Assembly (NCBI GenBank): GCA_021817845.1
Contig: JAKAFW010000002.1
Location: 1-64,000 of the forward strand
Direction: 5' to 3'
DNA from: FEN-1297 sp021817845
Lineage (GTDB): Bacteria; Bacteroidota; Ignavibacteria; Ignavibacteriales; Ignavibacteriaceae
DNA: 64,000 nucleotides
Numbering within the stretch: the stretch's first letter is position 1; each line of letters starts with the position of its first letter. Of this stretch, positions 17,726 to 27,506 are shown piece after piece. The notes below the pieces were generated by a model. That model saw nothing but the letters and a program-made list of their open reading frames with translations. It searched no databases and had not been told where the DNA came from. The translations under genes were made by a program, and so were the position numbers.

Positions 17726-20254
17726 TTAAAAGCCTTTACCGAATTGAAAGTGGAAAAGCCATGCCGGATCTTTTCCGTTGACAGCTTTTCTGTCGAATCC
17801 ATATCCTAAGTCAAAACCAATTAGTCCAATTGGATTTATCATTATTCTTGCACCAACACCGACGGATCTTCTTAAATTAAAAAGATCGGTCGAAAGAATA
17901 TCCTGAAAAACATTTCCTGCTTCCGCAAAGGCAAGCAAGAAAATCGGAACAGGGTCCTGTGTAACGGAGAATCTAAGTTCTGTTGTAAATCTCGTCATTA
18001 CATTACCGCCAAGCACATTACCGTATGCATCAACGGGACCGATAGATCTATCGTCATACCCACGAAGAGGAGTTGTAGCAATAACTAGTCCGTTCCCACC
18101 CATAAAGAATTTTTCAAATGGATTAATTTTAAAATTGGTTGCATAATCAAGCTCATGGATATACCCCATATCGGCAACCGTATATAAAACAATTCTATTT
18201 GTGTTGAACAAACTCTTATACCATTCGGCAGTAAAAGAAAGTTTATAGTAATTCACATCACCGGGAAGGAAAGGGCCTCCAGACAATTGTCCATTCAAGT
18301 CTACCGAGGAACCACGAGAAGGGAAAATCGGATTGTCAATATCTTTTCTGCTTATGGTTGCACCGATTGTATATTGATGAGTTGTTCCTTGAGCATAAGT
18401 TCCCGCACCATTGATAACATCATTGTATTGATATCTAAACATGCCTTGAACATTGAAATAATCATCCGGCCATTTAAGTCTTCTACCAACTCTAACTGTT
18501 GCACCGCTCTGTTGAAGGTCATAAATATATTGTTGTCTTGTATCAAAAACTTCAAACCCAAGAAGAGTGGGCGTATCCATCAGCCAGGGTTCCGTAAAAC
18601 CGAGGGAAAATGTACGATAATAATTTCCAACGCCGAATTGCCAGTTAAAGCTTAAGATTTGTCCGCCGCCAATAGAGAAAGGGTGGGCAAGAGCAAAGTT
18701 AGACAATGTAACTCCTATTGCGCCACTAAATCCAAAACTTCCACTATAACCAACAGAAGCATTAAGATAATCGCTTGATTTTTCCAGTACATTAAACGTC
18801 ACGTTTACAGTACTGTCGTTTTGAAACGATGTGCCAATTCCGTTAGGTCCATATAATTTTTCAGCATCAAAGTATTTTAAATTTGCAAGTTGCTGAATGC
18901 TTCGAAGGAGAAGGCCTTTGTTAAAATAGTCACCCGGAATTGTAAATAATTCTCTCCGAATAACTTTATCTTCTGTTTTATCATTCCCTGTTATACTAAC
19001 TCTTCCAACCTTAAATTGGTTTTTTTCATCTAAGCGGATTGTAACATCAATAGAATCGCCAGGAACTTTTTTCTCGTCAGTTTGCAAATTAAAAGTTAGA
19101 TAACCACTATCCAAGTATAAGGAAGAGACATCTGTCTGATCCTTATTTCCTTTTAGGTTCTGTTCAAATTTTTGGTAATTAAAGATATCTCCCTTTTTGA
19201 AATTCAGCCTTGCATTTAGCACATTATCGGGAAATATAGTGTTCCCTTCCCAGACAATATTTCTAATTTTATATTGGGGACCTTCATAAAGTTTGATTAA
19301 TATTTCAAGGTCTTTTTTATGATTGTAGTATATCAGCGAATCAGAAAGAATTTGAGCGTCGCGATAACCATTTTTGTTATAGAAATCTACAATCAATTTT
19401 TTATCTGATTCAAATTTTTTGGAATCAAACTTATTGCCTTCCCAAAATTTCCACCAAACAGCCTCCTTAGTATCATCCATTTCTCCCCTAAGTATGCTGC
19501 CTGAAAAATCTTTATTACCAACAAATTGAATTTTTCTTACAATTACTTTTGAATTTTCCTTTATTTTGATAACAAGTAGAATTCTATCTTTAATTTTATC
19601 AATTAAATTAAGATAGGCTTGATCGTTAAGATCATATTTTACCGTGCGCTCATCGGATAATTTTTTTTCATTTCGCCACACAACATTAATGGCTTCTTTT
19701 GTAGTATCGGCAGTATAATAAACAAAATGCTCAAGATTAACCTCAGCGTTTAGATACCCGTCTTTATTATAGAGTGCTAAAATATTTTCTTTAATTCTTT
19801 GTTCTTCTTGTGGTTTTAAAATTTGCCCGCGAATTAAATCTATTTTAGCTTCTATATCGCTTGTACTTTCCTCATCATTTCCGACAAGAACAAGTTTTTC
19901 AAACCGTGGGTATTCTTTTACCTTTATAACTAGAAAAACGCCATTTGAAATTTGTTTATCAATAAGAATTTCCACGTTGGAAAAAATATTAAGTGACCAA
20001 AGTTGTTTAATAGCATTCATTGTTTGGTCACCAGGTATTTGAATTTCGTCTCCAATCTTCAATCCGCTGTTTGCAATAATTGTCGATGCATCGGCAGATT
20101 TATTACCCTGAACAGATATACCTAAAATCTTCAAGCTAGTACGTGTTGTTTGCGCATATAGATTTGCCTGTACGGCAGCTATAAGTGTTGAAATAAGGAA
20201 AAAGAAAATCAGATAAAAATATTTAAGCGATTTCTTTTGGGAGGTTTGAAACAT
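17726..20254 (-). CDS. bamA: outer-membrane protein assembly factor BamA
   Basis: 842 residues. After a signal peptide (to about residue 34) come five POTRA domains (35-~480; e.g. LKILGISVQGNKSADASTI, VRKIQFVGNKDFSGSILRG, RNIVWEGNTIFPDNVL, VGRVSITGNDKTEDKVIRRE) and a C-terminal 16-stranded barrel. The barrel includes the lid-lock-type motif FMGGNGL..TPLRGYDDRSIG and ends WLFHFQFGKGF. It is the core of the Bam machine. Its start overlaps uppS by 32 bases. The downstream Skp genes support the assignment. Confidence 0.96.
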   Translation of the reverse strand: MFQTSQKKSLKYFYLIFFFLISTLIAAVQANLYAQTTRTSLKILGISVQGNKSADASTIIANSGLKIGDEIQIPGDQTMNAIKQLWSLNIFSNVEILIDKQISNGVFLVIKVKEYPRFEKLVLVGNDEESTSDIEAKIDLIRGQILKPQEEQRIKENILALYNKDGYLNAEVNLEHFVYYTADTTKEAINVVWRNEKKLSDERTVKYDLNDQAYLNLIDKIKDRILLVIKIKENSKVIVRKIQFVGNKDFSGSILRGEMDDTKEAVWWKFWEGNKFDSKKFESDKKLIVDFYNKNGYRDAQILSDSLIYYNHKKDLEILIKLYEGPQYKIRNIVWEGNTIFPDNVLNARLNFKKGDIFNYQKFEQNLKGNKDQTDVSSLYLDSGYLTFNLQTDEKKVPGDSIDVTIRLDEKNQFKVGRVSITGNDKTEDKVIRRELFTIPGDYFNKGLLLRSIQQLANLKYFDAEKLYGPNGIGTSFQNDSTVNVTFNVLEKSSDYLNASVGYSGSFGFSGAIGVTLSNFALAHPFSIGGGQILSFNWQFGVGNYYRTFSLGFTEPWLMDTPTLLGFEVFDTRQQYIYDLQQSGATVRVGRRLKWPDDYFNVQGMFRYQYNDVINGAGTYAQGTTHQYTIGATISRKDIDNPIFPSRGSSVDLNGQLSGGPFLPGDVNYYKLSFTAEWYKSLFNTNRIVLYTVADMGYIHELDYATNFKINPFEKFFMGGNGLVIATTPLRGYDDRSIGPVDAYGNVLGGNVMTRFTTELRFSVTQDPVPIFLLAFAEAGNVFQDILSTDLFNLRRSVGVGARIMINPIGLIGFDLGYGFDRKAVNGKDPAWLFHFQFGKGF

Positions 20255-21044
20255 TCTTTAAGCCTTTTTCGTTCTTGATTAGTTGTTCACTTACTCTTCC
20301 GAATCTTCTTTCTCTGGTTTGAAAGCTTTTGATGGCTTCATACAAATGTTTACGCTTAAAATCAGGCCAATAAACATCTGAAATATAAAACTCGGTGTAG
20401 GCAATTTGCCACAATAAAAAATTACTAACTCTAAACTCACCACTTGTTCTAATCAGCAGATCAGGATCGGGAATGTTTTTAGTCGTCAATTGTTTAGAAA
20501 AATATTTTTCGTCAATATCATCTAATTTAATATCGCCGTTAGAGACTGACCGTGAAATGTTTTTTACCGCCTCAAGCAATTCCCATCTTCCGCTGTAGCT
20601 AAGTGCCAGGTTTAGAGTCATCCGTTTATTATTTTTAGTTTTTTCAATTGCTTCAATTAATTCTTTTTGAACTTCAACCGGCAAAGCGGTTAAAGCGCCG
20701 ATAGTTGTAAGCTTAATATTGTTTTCATTTAACTCATTACACCGGTCTTTTATGCTCCGAAGAAGTAATCTCATCAATGTAGAAACTTCATCTTTTGGTC
20801 TATTCCAATTTTCAGTTGAAAAGGTAAAAAGAGTAAGATATTTTACCCCTAATTCAGCACAAGCTTCAGTAATATCTCTAACAGTGTCAACTCCTCTTTT
20901 ATGACCTGCTACCCTTGGTAATCCTCTTCTCCGAGCCCACCTTCCATTGCCATCCATAATTATTGCTATGTGAGTAGGAATTTTACCAGAATTTTTAAGC
21001 GTATCTTGTTGTTTTGCATCAGATTCTGACTGAGTTTTACCCAA
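20223..21044 (-). CDS. uppS: isoprenyl (undecaprenyl) diphosphate synthase
   Basis: 273 residues, cis-prenyltransferase making the undecaprenyl carrier for peptidoglycan and O-antigen. Motifs are IAIIMDGNGRWARRRGLPR with the catalytic Asp, GHKRG, TLFTFSTENWNRP, and DLLIRTSGEFRVSNFLLWQ with the conserved Arg-x-Ser-Gly. The first ~25 residues are a polar extension. It is first in the envelope operon that continues into bamA. Confidence 0.96.
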   Translation of the reverse strand: MGKTQSESDAKQQDTLKNSGKIPTHIAIIMDGNGRWARRRGLPRVAGHKRGVDTVRDITEACAELGVKYLTLFTFSTENWNRPKDEVSTLMRLLLRSIKDRCNELNENNIKLTTIGALTALPVEVQKELIEAIEKTKNNKRMTLNLALSYSGRWELLEAVKNISRSVSNGDIKLDDIDEKYFSKQLTTKNIPDPDLLIRTSGEFRVSNFLLWQIAYTEFYISDVYWPDFKRKHLYEAIKSFQTRERRFGRVSEQLIKNEKGLKNVSNLPKEIA

Positions 21045-21266
21045 ATTTATTCCTTAAAATTGAAAAAGCGTGTAAAATTAACCTTATGACAGTTTAATGT
21101 CAAGGTAAGTAAAATGATTAATTAGACTAATTTATTTTAAAAAAGTTATATAAACTTTTAAAATTATTAAGATTGTTAGTTTTTTAAAAGGTAAAAATAA
21201 GTAGGAATTTTTAGAGGGAAAAATTCTAATATTAATTTCAAAAAAAATAAATTGTTGAAAATTTTC

Positions 21267-21710
21267 TTAAGAAAAAAGGACTTTTTGATTTCTTCCGGGT
21301 ACATTTGTGTTTGTTACAGCTTTATCTTCAATCTGGAAGATTTTAATATTTCTTTTTGCTTCAGGGGATAATAATTTTACCATCGATTTAGCTTTTTCAA
21401 AAAATTCAGTGGGAACTCCGACAAATAATTGAACGCGTTTATTTGAATATCTTGTCTGCCTTGTTGATAAAAATGTAAGTTTTTCTATCAAGTTAGAATT
21501 TTTAAAATCCTCAGGAGTTAATGTTAACCCAATTGCATAATTTTTCCTTTGCTTGGCAATTATATCAACTTCAAAGCTGCCGATTTTATCAGGCTCAAGC
21601 AAATAAGTTCCAAACCGTCTTCTCACAGTTAAATATCCTTCTTTCCAGAATTGTTGAACCAGCAGATCAACTGTTCTTCTTTTTATTAAATTAAGCATAT
21701 AGAGCCTCAT
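21267..21710 (-). CDS. unknown protein in the lexA operon, possible nuclease-like fold
   Basis: About 147 residues from the ATG at 21710 (a TTG precedes it, and an ATG at 21698 is possible). The middle has GSFEVDIIAKQRKNYAIGL, which has the order of a PD-(D/E)XK core strand pair, but the usual E-x-K on the second strand is not there (AIGLTL). It ends with a basic, Asn-rich tail. It is the third gene after lexA with a gap of only 5 bases, so it is probably LexA-regulated. No named family is recognised, and the nuclease idea is weak inference. Confidence 0.6.
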   Translation of the reverse strand: MRLYMLNLIKRRTVDLLVQQFWKEGYLTVRRRFGTYLLEPDKIGSFEVDIIAKQRKNYAIGLTLTPEDFKNSNLIEKLTFLSTRQTRYSNKRVQLFVGVPTEFFEKAKSMVKLLSPEAKRNIKIFQIEDKAVTNTNVPGRNQKVLFS

Positions 21711-21715
21711 CAATT

Positions 21716-21958
21716 TTAATTAGCAACTATTGGAATTATTGGTGAAAATTTTAGATGTCTTAATATTTTAATATTTGAAATTTTATCATACTCAAATTTT
21801 TTTATTTCACTTGAGTTAAAAGTTCTTCCATATATTACTTTTTTACCACTGCGTTCACGCGAAATAAAATAAGGATCAAGCATAATTTCTCTCATGCCAT
21901 AAAGAAATTTAATTTTATTCCGATTACTAATTGCTGTTGAAAATATTTCTGATTTCAT
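21716..21958 (-). CDS. small WYL-like domain protein in the lexA operon
   Basis: 80 residues. The pattern AISNRNKIKFLYGMREIMLD.PYFISRERSGKKVIYGR..SSEIKKFEYDKISNIKIL resembles the five-stranded WYL ligand-sensing domain in its order of strands, but without a helix-turn-helix. It lies between lexA (13-base gap) and the 147-residue gene. WYL domains often bind DNA ends or nucleotides in DNA-damage or defence regulators, which would fit the context. The domain call rests on pattern only. Confidence 0.6.
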   Translation of the reverse strand: MKSEIFSTAISNRNKIKFLYGMREIMLDPYFISRERSGKKVIYGRTFNSSEIKKFEYDKISNIKILRHLKFSPIIPIVAN

Positions 21959-21971
21959 TCTAATTTCCTTT

Positions 21972-22625
21972 CTATTTAAACCATCTAATTACGCCAGCAA
22001 CTTTACCTATTATCGAAAATTCTTTGTTATCATTTACTTCTATAGGCGGGTATGAATTATTCTCCGGTAGTAGTCTAATTTTGTTATTTTTAAGTTCAAA
22101 CCTTTTAACTGTAGCTTCGTCATCAATCATTGCAACAATAATTTCTCCATTATTGGCTTGCTTACTCTTCTGAACTATTAAAATATCTTCTTCAAAGATA
22201 CCGGCATTAATCATGCTATCGCCCTTTACTTTAAGGGCAAAACAATCGTCTGATTTTTTTAAGAAGGAAGAATCAATAACAATGTTTCCTTCAATATTTT
22301 CCGTTGCCAGCATTGGTACGCCGGCAGCTACACGTCCTACAATAGGAATTTCTATAGATACTCTTTCGCTGCGGAAGGAAAATTCCTTTCCAATCTCTTG
22401 ATTTCCATTTTGATGAAGAAGCGTTATTCCACGGCTTGCGAATCCTTCAATTTTCAGATATCCCTTTTTCACAAGTGCATCTAAATGTCTTTTTACTCCA
22501 AAAGTCGATGCAATTTCAAACTTTTTGCCGATTTCTCTCAAAGTCGGGGGATAACCATTAGATTCGAGAAACTGTTCTATAAAACTTAATATTTCTTCTT
22601 GACGATCTGTTAGCTGTTTTTTCAT
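21972..22625 (-). CDS. lexA: LexA repressor
   Basis: 217 residues. The winged helix (LTDRQEEILSFIEQFLESNGYPPTLREIGKKF...VKRHLDALVKKGYL) is followed by the self-cleavage site VAAGVPML (Ala-Gly bond) and a Ser-Lys dyad in GDSMINAGI and ATVKRFEL. RecA-stimulated cleavage turns on the SOS response. The operon continues into two small genes (21716-21958 and 21267-21710). A palindrome 16 bases before the start is a candidate self-operator. Confidence 0.96.
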   Translation of the reverse strand: MKKQLTDRQEEILSFIEQFLESNGYPPTLREIGKKFEIASTFGVKRHLDALVKKGYLKIEGFASRGITLLHQNGNQEIGKEFSFRSERVSIEIPIVGRVAAGVPMLATENIEGNIVIDSSFLKKSDDCFALKVKGDSMINAGIFEEDILIVQKSKQANNGEIIVAMIDDEATVKRFELKNNKIRLLPENNSYPPIEVNDNKEFSIIGKVAGVIRWFK

Positions 22626-22640
22626 TATAGTACTCTTTTG

Positions 22641-22660
22641 TTCACTACAAACATAGTAAA
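22641..22660. promoter_or_regulatory. candidate LexA operator
   Basis: A 20-bp imperfect palindrome TTCACTA-n6-TAGTAAA (one mismatch per arm) lies 16 bases before the lexA ATG. LexA usually represses its own gene, and operators differ between phyla, so the position is the main argument. The site matches neither the E. coli nor the B. subtilis consensus. Confidence 0.5.
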
Positions 22661-22750
22661 CTTATGGACACTAGTCAATATCTGCTTTATGTTGTTGTGC
22701 AAAATATCACATAGGGATTTTAATGGTAGTTTGTTTGACGGGAAATAAAA

Positions 22751-22776
22751 AAGGCATCCATAAATTTAGATGCCTT
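22751..22776 (-). terminator. rho-independent terminator after ilvE
   Basis: Perfect 8-bp stem AAGGCATC/GATGCCTT with a 10-base loop, followed on the minus strand by TTTTTTATTT, 24 bases past the ilvE stop. Confidence 0.82.
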
Positions 22777-22800
22777 AATTGGAGGAGATAAAATATTCTT

Positions 22801-23886
22801 CTAAACTTCAACTTCCTTATTGCTCACGTGGGTAAGCCAATGATGTTTATCGGGAATTTTTCCGTAGTGGATTGAAGTCAGTTCCTTAAATAATTTCAAA
22901 TCTAATTCTCCTGCTTCACCGTGGTTCAATTCCATCTCGAACCCTTTATAGTTTAATAGACCGACTGAAGAAATTATTGCTGCCGTACCGGTTCCAAAAA
23001 CACCTATTAGATTTCCGTTTTTAAATTCTGTAACAACTTCATCAATACTAATTAATCTTTCTGTAATATTCATGCCCCAGTCTTTTAATATTTGAATTAC
23101 AGAATCTCTTGTTACGCCGGGAAGTATACTCCCTGTCAATTTAGGTGTTGCTATTTCATTTTTAAAGACTATAAAAATATTCATTGTCCCAACTTCTTCA
23201 ATATATTTTTGCTCAATGCCATCGAGCCAAAGAACTTGGGTAAAACCTTTTTTCCTTGCTTCTTCACTTGCTAACAAACTTGCGGCATAATTAGCAGGAG
23301 TTTTGCAAGCTCCAAGTCCTTTCCTAACGGCACGCACATAGTCGTCTTGTGCTAAAATTTTCACTGGTTTGAATCCTTCGGGATAATAAGCTCCAACCGG
23401 TGAAAGAATAATTATAAGTTTATAATTTGAGGAAGGTTTAACTCCCAAAAAGGGATCGCTGCCAAATATTAAGGGTCGAATATAAAGCGATTCTCCATTG
23501 TTTGTCGGGATCCAATCTTTTTCAACAGAGACCAATTCAGTCATTGCGTGCAGTAAAAACCGGGGATCTACTTCCGGGATACATACTCTTTTTGCCGAAT
23601 TATTTAAACGCTCAATATGTTTCTCCGGGCGAAAAATAACAACATCGCCAGTTTCAGTTTTGAATGCTTTAAGTCCTTCAAAAATACCTTGTCCATAATG
23701 CAGAAACATTGTTGCTGGGTGCAATGAAAGATTTTCAAGAGGTTTTATAGCTGGGTTATGCCAGCCATTTTCAGGAGTGTAGTCCATTTCAAAAGCATAA
23801 TTGGTAAAGGATTTACCGAAGCCAAGATTTACGGGAAAATTTACAGGATTAAATTTTTCCGATAATTCAAATTTTATTTTTTCCAT
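22801..23886 (-). CDS. ilvE: branched-chain amino-acid aminotransferase
   Basis: 361 residues, a class IV PLP enzyme of the longer BCAT-II type (eukaryotic and many bacterial forms). Landmarks are FLHYGQGIFEGLKAFKTETG, IYIRPLIFGSD-like SLYIRPLIFGSDPFLGV, the PLP lysine in ACKTPANYAASL, and the loop EEVGTMNIFIVF. It moves amino groups between glutamate and Leu/Ile/Val. It stands alone, with a terminator after it. Confidence 0.95.
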   Translation of the reverse strand: MEKIKFELSEKFNPVNFPVNLGFGKSFTNYAFEMDYTPENGWHNPAIKPLENLSLHPATMFLHYGQGIFEGLKAFKTETGDVVIFRPEKHIERLNNSAKRVCIPEVDPRFLLHAMTELVSVEKDWIPTNNGESLYIRPLIFGSDPFLGVKPSSNYKLIIILSPVGAYYPEGFKPVKILAQDDYVRAVRKGLGACKTPANYAASLLASEEARKKGFTQVLWLDGIEQKYIEEVGTMNIFIVFKNEIATPKLTGSILPGVTRDSVIQILKDWGMNITERLISIDEVVTEFKNGNLIGVFGTGTAAIISSVGLLNYKGFEMELNHGEAGELDLKLFKELTSIHYGKIPDKHHWLTHVSNKEVEV

Positions 23887-24109
23887 TTTATATACCTTCT
23901 TTTAAAAAACTTCAATACATATTACAAAAAATTATTGAATATTTAAAATAGAAATGTTCGTTGGAGGAATACTTGACATAGGAAAGATTCTTTAAGGAAG
24001 AAGGACCTAATGAGCCTTAGTTATGAAAAAATAATACGTTCTTTTATGTGCTATCCCTCCTGGATCAAATGGAATATTTTTACTGCTTAAAAATTAAGAA
24101 TTAAAAATA

Positions 24110-24880
24110 TTAGAAAAAGAACATCCACAAGAAATAATCCAAGATTAAAATTAATGCAGCAGATAAGACAAAAGATCTTATGGTGGAAAGACCGACACCT
24201 TCGGCTCCGCCTTCTGTTCTGAAGCCGATATGGCAACCCAAAAGTGACGTTACTCCGCCGAATACAACAGTTTTAAAGAGTCCTGAAATTAAATCGGACA
24301 TTACAAAAAATCTTTTTACTGAGAGAAAGAAAACCGCAAAGGAAACCCCTAAAAAATAATTGGAGACAATATAAGCGCCAAAAACTGCAATAGTATCAGC
24401 AAAAATGACAAGTAGCGGCATTGTTAAAATTGATGATATAAATCTCGGCATAGCAAGATATCGTACCGGGTTAATAGCCATTGTTTCCAAGGCATCTATT
24501 TGCTCGGTAACTTTCATAGTACCTAGTTCTGCAGCAATTGAAGCGCCAACGCGTCCGGCAATAACAATTCCGGTTAATACTGGGCCCAATTCCGTAATAA
24601 TTGCACGACTTGTTGATCCTCCCAGGAATGACAAAGGAGCTATCCCTTTTAATTGATAAGCAGCCTGCCATGCTGCCACAGCTCCGGTGAAAATTGCAAT
24701 TATTGAAACAAGCGGAAGTGAGTTAACACCTATGTGTTCCATTTGATATAGGATTAGTTTTTTGCTTTTAGGGATAGTAGAAAAACTTTTTATAATTTCT
24801 ACCAATAGATTAGTAACTTGTCCAATTTCTTGGACAAAATTCAAAATCTTTCTTCCGAGCTTTTGAATAATGTCTATCAA
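24110..24880 (-). CDS. mlaE: MlaE-family ABC transporter permease
   Basis: 256 residues with five or six membrane helices. The MlaE/YrbE signature is clear: TGAVAAWQAAYQL, LGPVLTGIVIAGRVGASIAAELGTMKVTEQIDALETMAINPVRYLAMPRF. MlaE carries phospholipids between membranes, with the ATPase MlaF and the MCE protein MlaD. Neither partner is in the window, so the gene may be an orphan or start a unit broken elsewhere. It is divergent from pckG across 235 bases. Confidence 0.9.
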   Translation of the reverse strand: MIDIIQKLGRKILNFVQEIGQVTNLLVEIIKSFSTIPKSKKLILYQMEHIGVNSLPLVSIIAIFTGAVAAWQAAYQLKGIAPLSFLGGSTSRAIITELGPVLTGIVIAGRVGASIAAELGTMKVTEQIDALETMAINPVRYLAMPRFISSILTMPLLVIFADTIAVFGAYIVSNYFLGVSFAVFFLSVKRFFVMSDLISGLFKTVVFGGVTSLLGCHIGFRTEGGAEGVGLSTIRSFVLSAALILILDYFLWMFFF

Positions 24881-25115
24881 TTTGCGTGAGGTTTTTGAAT
24901 TTAAAAAATTATTAGAAATATATTTAAAAGATACGAGTTCTTTTAATATTAAATTGAAAGCCTAACTTGTTTTTTTTATCTTTGCAGCCACCAAATCCAT
25001 TAAAGATTGCGGAGCATTGTTTTTCAATGCATACCTTAGTGGATTAAAAATAAAAAGCAATATCAATTTAACTTATTTCAATCTCTTTTGAAATGATTAC
25101 TAATTAATTTAATGT

Positions 25116-26915
25116 ATGGAAAGAAATGTCATGACCACTAATATAAGATTAATAAATTGGGTAAAGGAGATGACTGAATTATGCAAACCAGATTTAGTCT
25201 ACTGGTGTAATGGTTCGGACGAAGAATTTGAACAGATGACAAATGATTTAATTGGCAATGGTACTTTTATAAAATTGAACGAATCGAAAAGACCAAATAG
25301 TTTTTACTGCCACTCAGATCCCAGCGATGTTGCCCGGGTCGAAGATAGAACTTTCATTTGTTCTAACAAAGAAGAGGATGCCGGACCGACTAACAATTGG
25401 GTTGCCCCAAAAGAAATGAAAGAACTTTTATTAAAGAAATTTGACGGATCGATGATTGGAAGGACAATGTATGTTATTCCTTATAGCATGGGACCGCTTG
25501 GTTCTGATATTTCACAAATTGGAATTGAATTAACGGATTCAAGGTATGTTGTTTGCAATATGAAAATCATGACAAGAATGGGGCAGTCTGTTCTTGATGT
25601 TTTAGGAAACGGTGATTTTGTTCATTGCTTGCATTCGGTGGGAGCACCATTAAAGGATGGTGAAAAGGATTCTTATTGGCCATGTAATCCCGAAAAATAT
25701 ATTGTTCATTTCCCAGAAGAAAAAACTATTTGGTCTTTTGGAAGCGGGTATGGAGGCAATGCTCTTTTAGGCAAGAAATGTTTTGCACTTAGAATTGCTT
25801 CAAACATGGCTCGAGAAGAAGGTTGGTTGGCAGAACATATGCTTATTGTTGGAATAACCTCACCCGAAGGTGAAAAAAAATATATTGCAGCCGCTTTTCC
25901 AAGCGCTTGCGGAAAAACAAATTTGGCGATGCTTACCCCTACACTCCCCGGATGGAAAGTGGAAACAATTGGCGATGATATTGCATGGATGAAATTTGGA
26001 GATGACGGAAGATTGTATGCCATTAATCCTGAAGCAGGGTTTTTCGGTGTTGCTCCAGGAACTTCTATGGATACAAATCCGAACGCAATATTGTCGATGA
26101 ATAAAAATTCAATCTTTACGAATGTAGCACTAACACCGGACGGTGATGTTTGGTGGGAAGGCATGACAGATCATCAGGAACCGGAGAAACTGGTTAACTG
26201 GCTTGGTAATGATTGGAAGCCAGGTTCAAAAGAAAATGCTGCTCATCCAAATGCACGTTTTACTGCCCCTGCAAGTCAGTGCCCAGTTATTGATCCAGCC
26301 TGGGAAAGTCCCAGAGGTGTGCCTATTTCTGCAATTCTTTTTGGAGGAAGACGCGCAAAGGTTGTTCCCTTAGTCTATGAAGCATTAAATTGGCAACACG
26401 GAATTTTTATGGGTTCGATTGTGTCATCAGAAACTACTGCTGCCGCTACTGGTAAGGTTGGCAAAGTTCGACACGATCCATTCGCAATGCTTCCTTTTTG
26501 CGGTTACAATATGGGAGATTATTTTGCGCATTGGCTAAAAATAGGTAACAAAGCTGAAGTTAGTAAATTGCCTAAAATATTTTTTATCAACTGGTTTAGA
26601 AAAGACGATAACGGAGAATTCCTTTGGCCGGGTTACGGTGAAAACATTCGTGTATTAAAATGGATATTTGACAGGACAAACGATAAAGAGTCTGCCATAA
26701 AAACGCCTATTGGTTATTTACCTAAGCTAGATTCCATTGATATTAGTGATATGGATTTCCCGGCTGAAAATTTAAGGGAACTGCTTAGAATCGACAATGA
26801 ACTTTGGTTGGAAGATGCTAAAGATATTAGAGAGTTCTATTCAATATTCGGGAAAAAACTTCCGAATGAATTGCTAAAAGAAGTTGAAATGCTTGAAGAT
26901 AGATTAAAATCTTAG
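25116..26915 (+). CDS. pckG: phosphoenolpyruvate carboxykinase (GTP)
   Basis: 599 residues, the GTP-dependent family (oxaloacetate + GTP to PEP + CO2 + GDP). The P-loop with the reactive Cys is seen in AAFPSACGKTNLAML, kinase-2 in GDDIAWM, the lid and metal site in NWFRKDDNGEFLWPG, and PISAILFGGRRA is diagnostic. It acts at the gluconeogenic/anaplerotic node. The first ATG at 25116 is used; MTTN six codons later is possible. A strong terminator lies about 60 bases after the stop. Confidence 0.96.
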   Translation: MERNVMTTNIRLINWVKEMTELCKPDLVYWCNGSDEEFEQMTNDLIGNGTFIKLNESKRPNSFYCHSDPSDVARVEDRTFICSNKEEDAGPTNNWVAPKEMKELLLKKFDGSMIGRTMYVIPYSMGPLGSDISQIGIELTDSRYVVCNMKIMTRMGQSVLDVLGNGDFVHCLHSVGAPLKDGEKDSYWPCNPEKYIVHFPEEKTIWSFGSGYGGNALLGKKCFALRIASNMAREEGWLAEHMLIVGITSPEGEKKYIAAAFPSACGKTNLAMLTPTLPGWKVETIGDDIAWMKFGDDGRLYAINPEAGFFGVAPGTSMDTNPNAILSMNKNSIFTNVALTPDGDVWWEGMTDHQEPEKLVNWLGNDWKPGSKENAAHPNARFTAPASQCPVIDPAWESPRGVPISAILFGGRRAKVVPLVYEALNWQHGIFMGSIVSSETTAAATGKVGKVRHDPFAMLPFCGYNMGDYFAHWLKIGNKAEVSKLPKIFFINWFRKDDNGEFLWPGYGENIRVLKWIFDRTNDKESAIKTPIGYLPKLDSIDISDMDFPAENLRELLRIDNELWLEDAKDIREFYSIFGKKLPNELLKEVEMLEDRLKS

Positions 26916-26975
26916 TACGTCAAACCTCAATTTTGATTTTGGCTTAAGCTCAAGGGACATGGAAGATGGAATGAG

Positions 26976-26997
26976 AGTGTGACAATTTTGTCACACT
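26976..26997 (+). terminator. terminator after pckG
   Basis: A perfect 10-bp inverted repeat AGTGTGACAA/TTGTCACACT with a 2-base centre, followed by ATTTTTTC. It resembles a TGTGA..TCACA CRP box, but the half-site spacing is wrong and the T run favours a terminator. Confidence 0.72.
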
Positions 26998-27506
26998 ATT
27001 TTTTCAGTAGTATTTGGATAAAATTATGAGGCTTCGTGGAGGCTTGTCATATGCCTTGCAGGAATGGGGAAATTATAGGTAAAAAGAACTAAGGTGTGAC
27101 AAAATTGGCAAAGTGCGCAGTAGTAAGGGATTTCTTCCGCCTTCGGCGAAGCTATTGCGGACAGTCCAATATGTTGAGACAGTCAGGCAAAGATTTTAGT
27201 TTTATTATATAATATTTGGGGTGTGAAAATCACAAATTAAATTTTGATTTTAGACCAGTGATTGATTTTCATAAAGTGGTCGAAATGATACACTTTTATA
27301 TCTTCAATAATAAATTGATAACCGGCATATAGGGATATTATGTCAGCTGTTCAATACAATAGCGCTGGTCATAATTACTTATTATTCAATCACTTACCAA
27401 AATATTATTAGTAAATTTCGACACATAAACGACCCCTCAATTTTTATAGAATTCTTTAGCATTATATTTGATACTTTCCATAAGACTTTAATCAATTAAA
27501 GGATAT
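26998..27506. other. 509-base spacer with one folded palindrome
   Basis: No open frame of interest is seen between pckG and the hybrid kinase. At 27136-27161 there is a nested hairpin: outer TCCGC/GCGGA around CTTCG-G-CGAAG, much more GC-rich than its surroundings. A partial copy of the pckG terminator sequence (GTGTGACAAAATTG) lies near 27092. The last 100 bases should contain the kinase promoter, but no clear box is visible. Confidence 0.5.

Noticed and set aside
26976..26997. CRP-like TGTGA..TCACA operator
   Set aside because: Half-site spacing is 8 instead of 6, it lies after pckG and before a T run, so a terminator explains it better.
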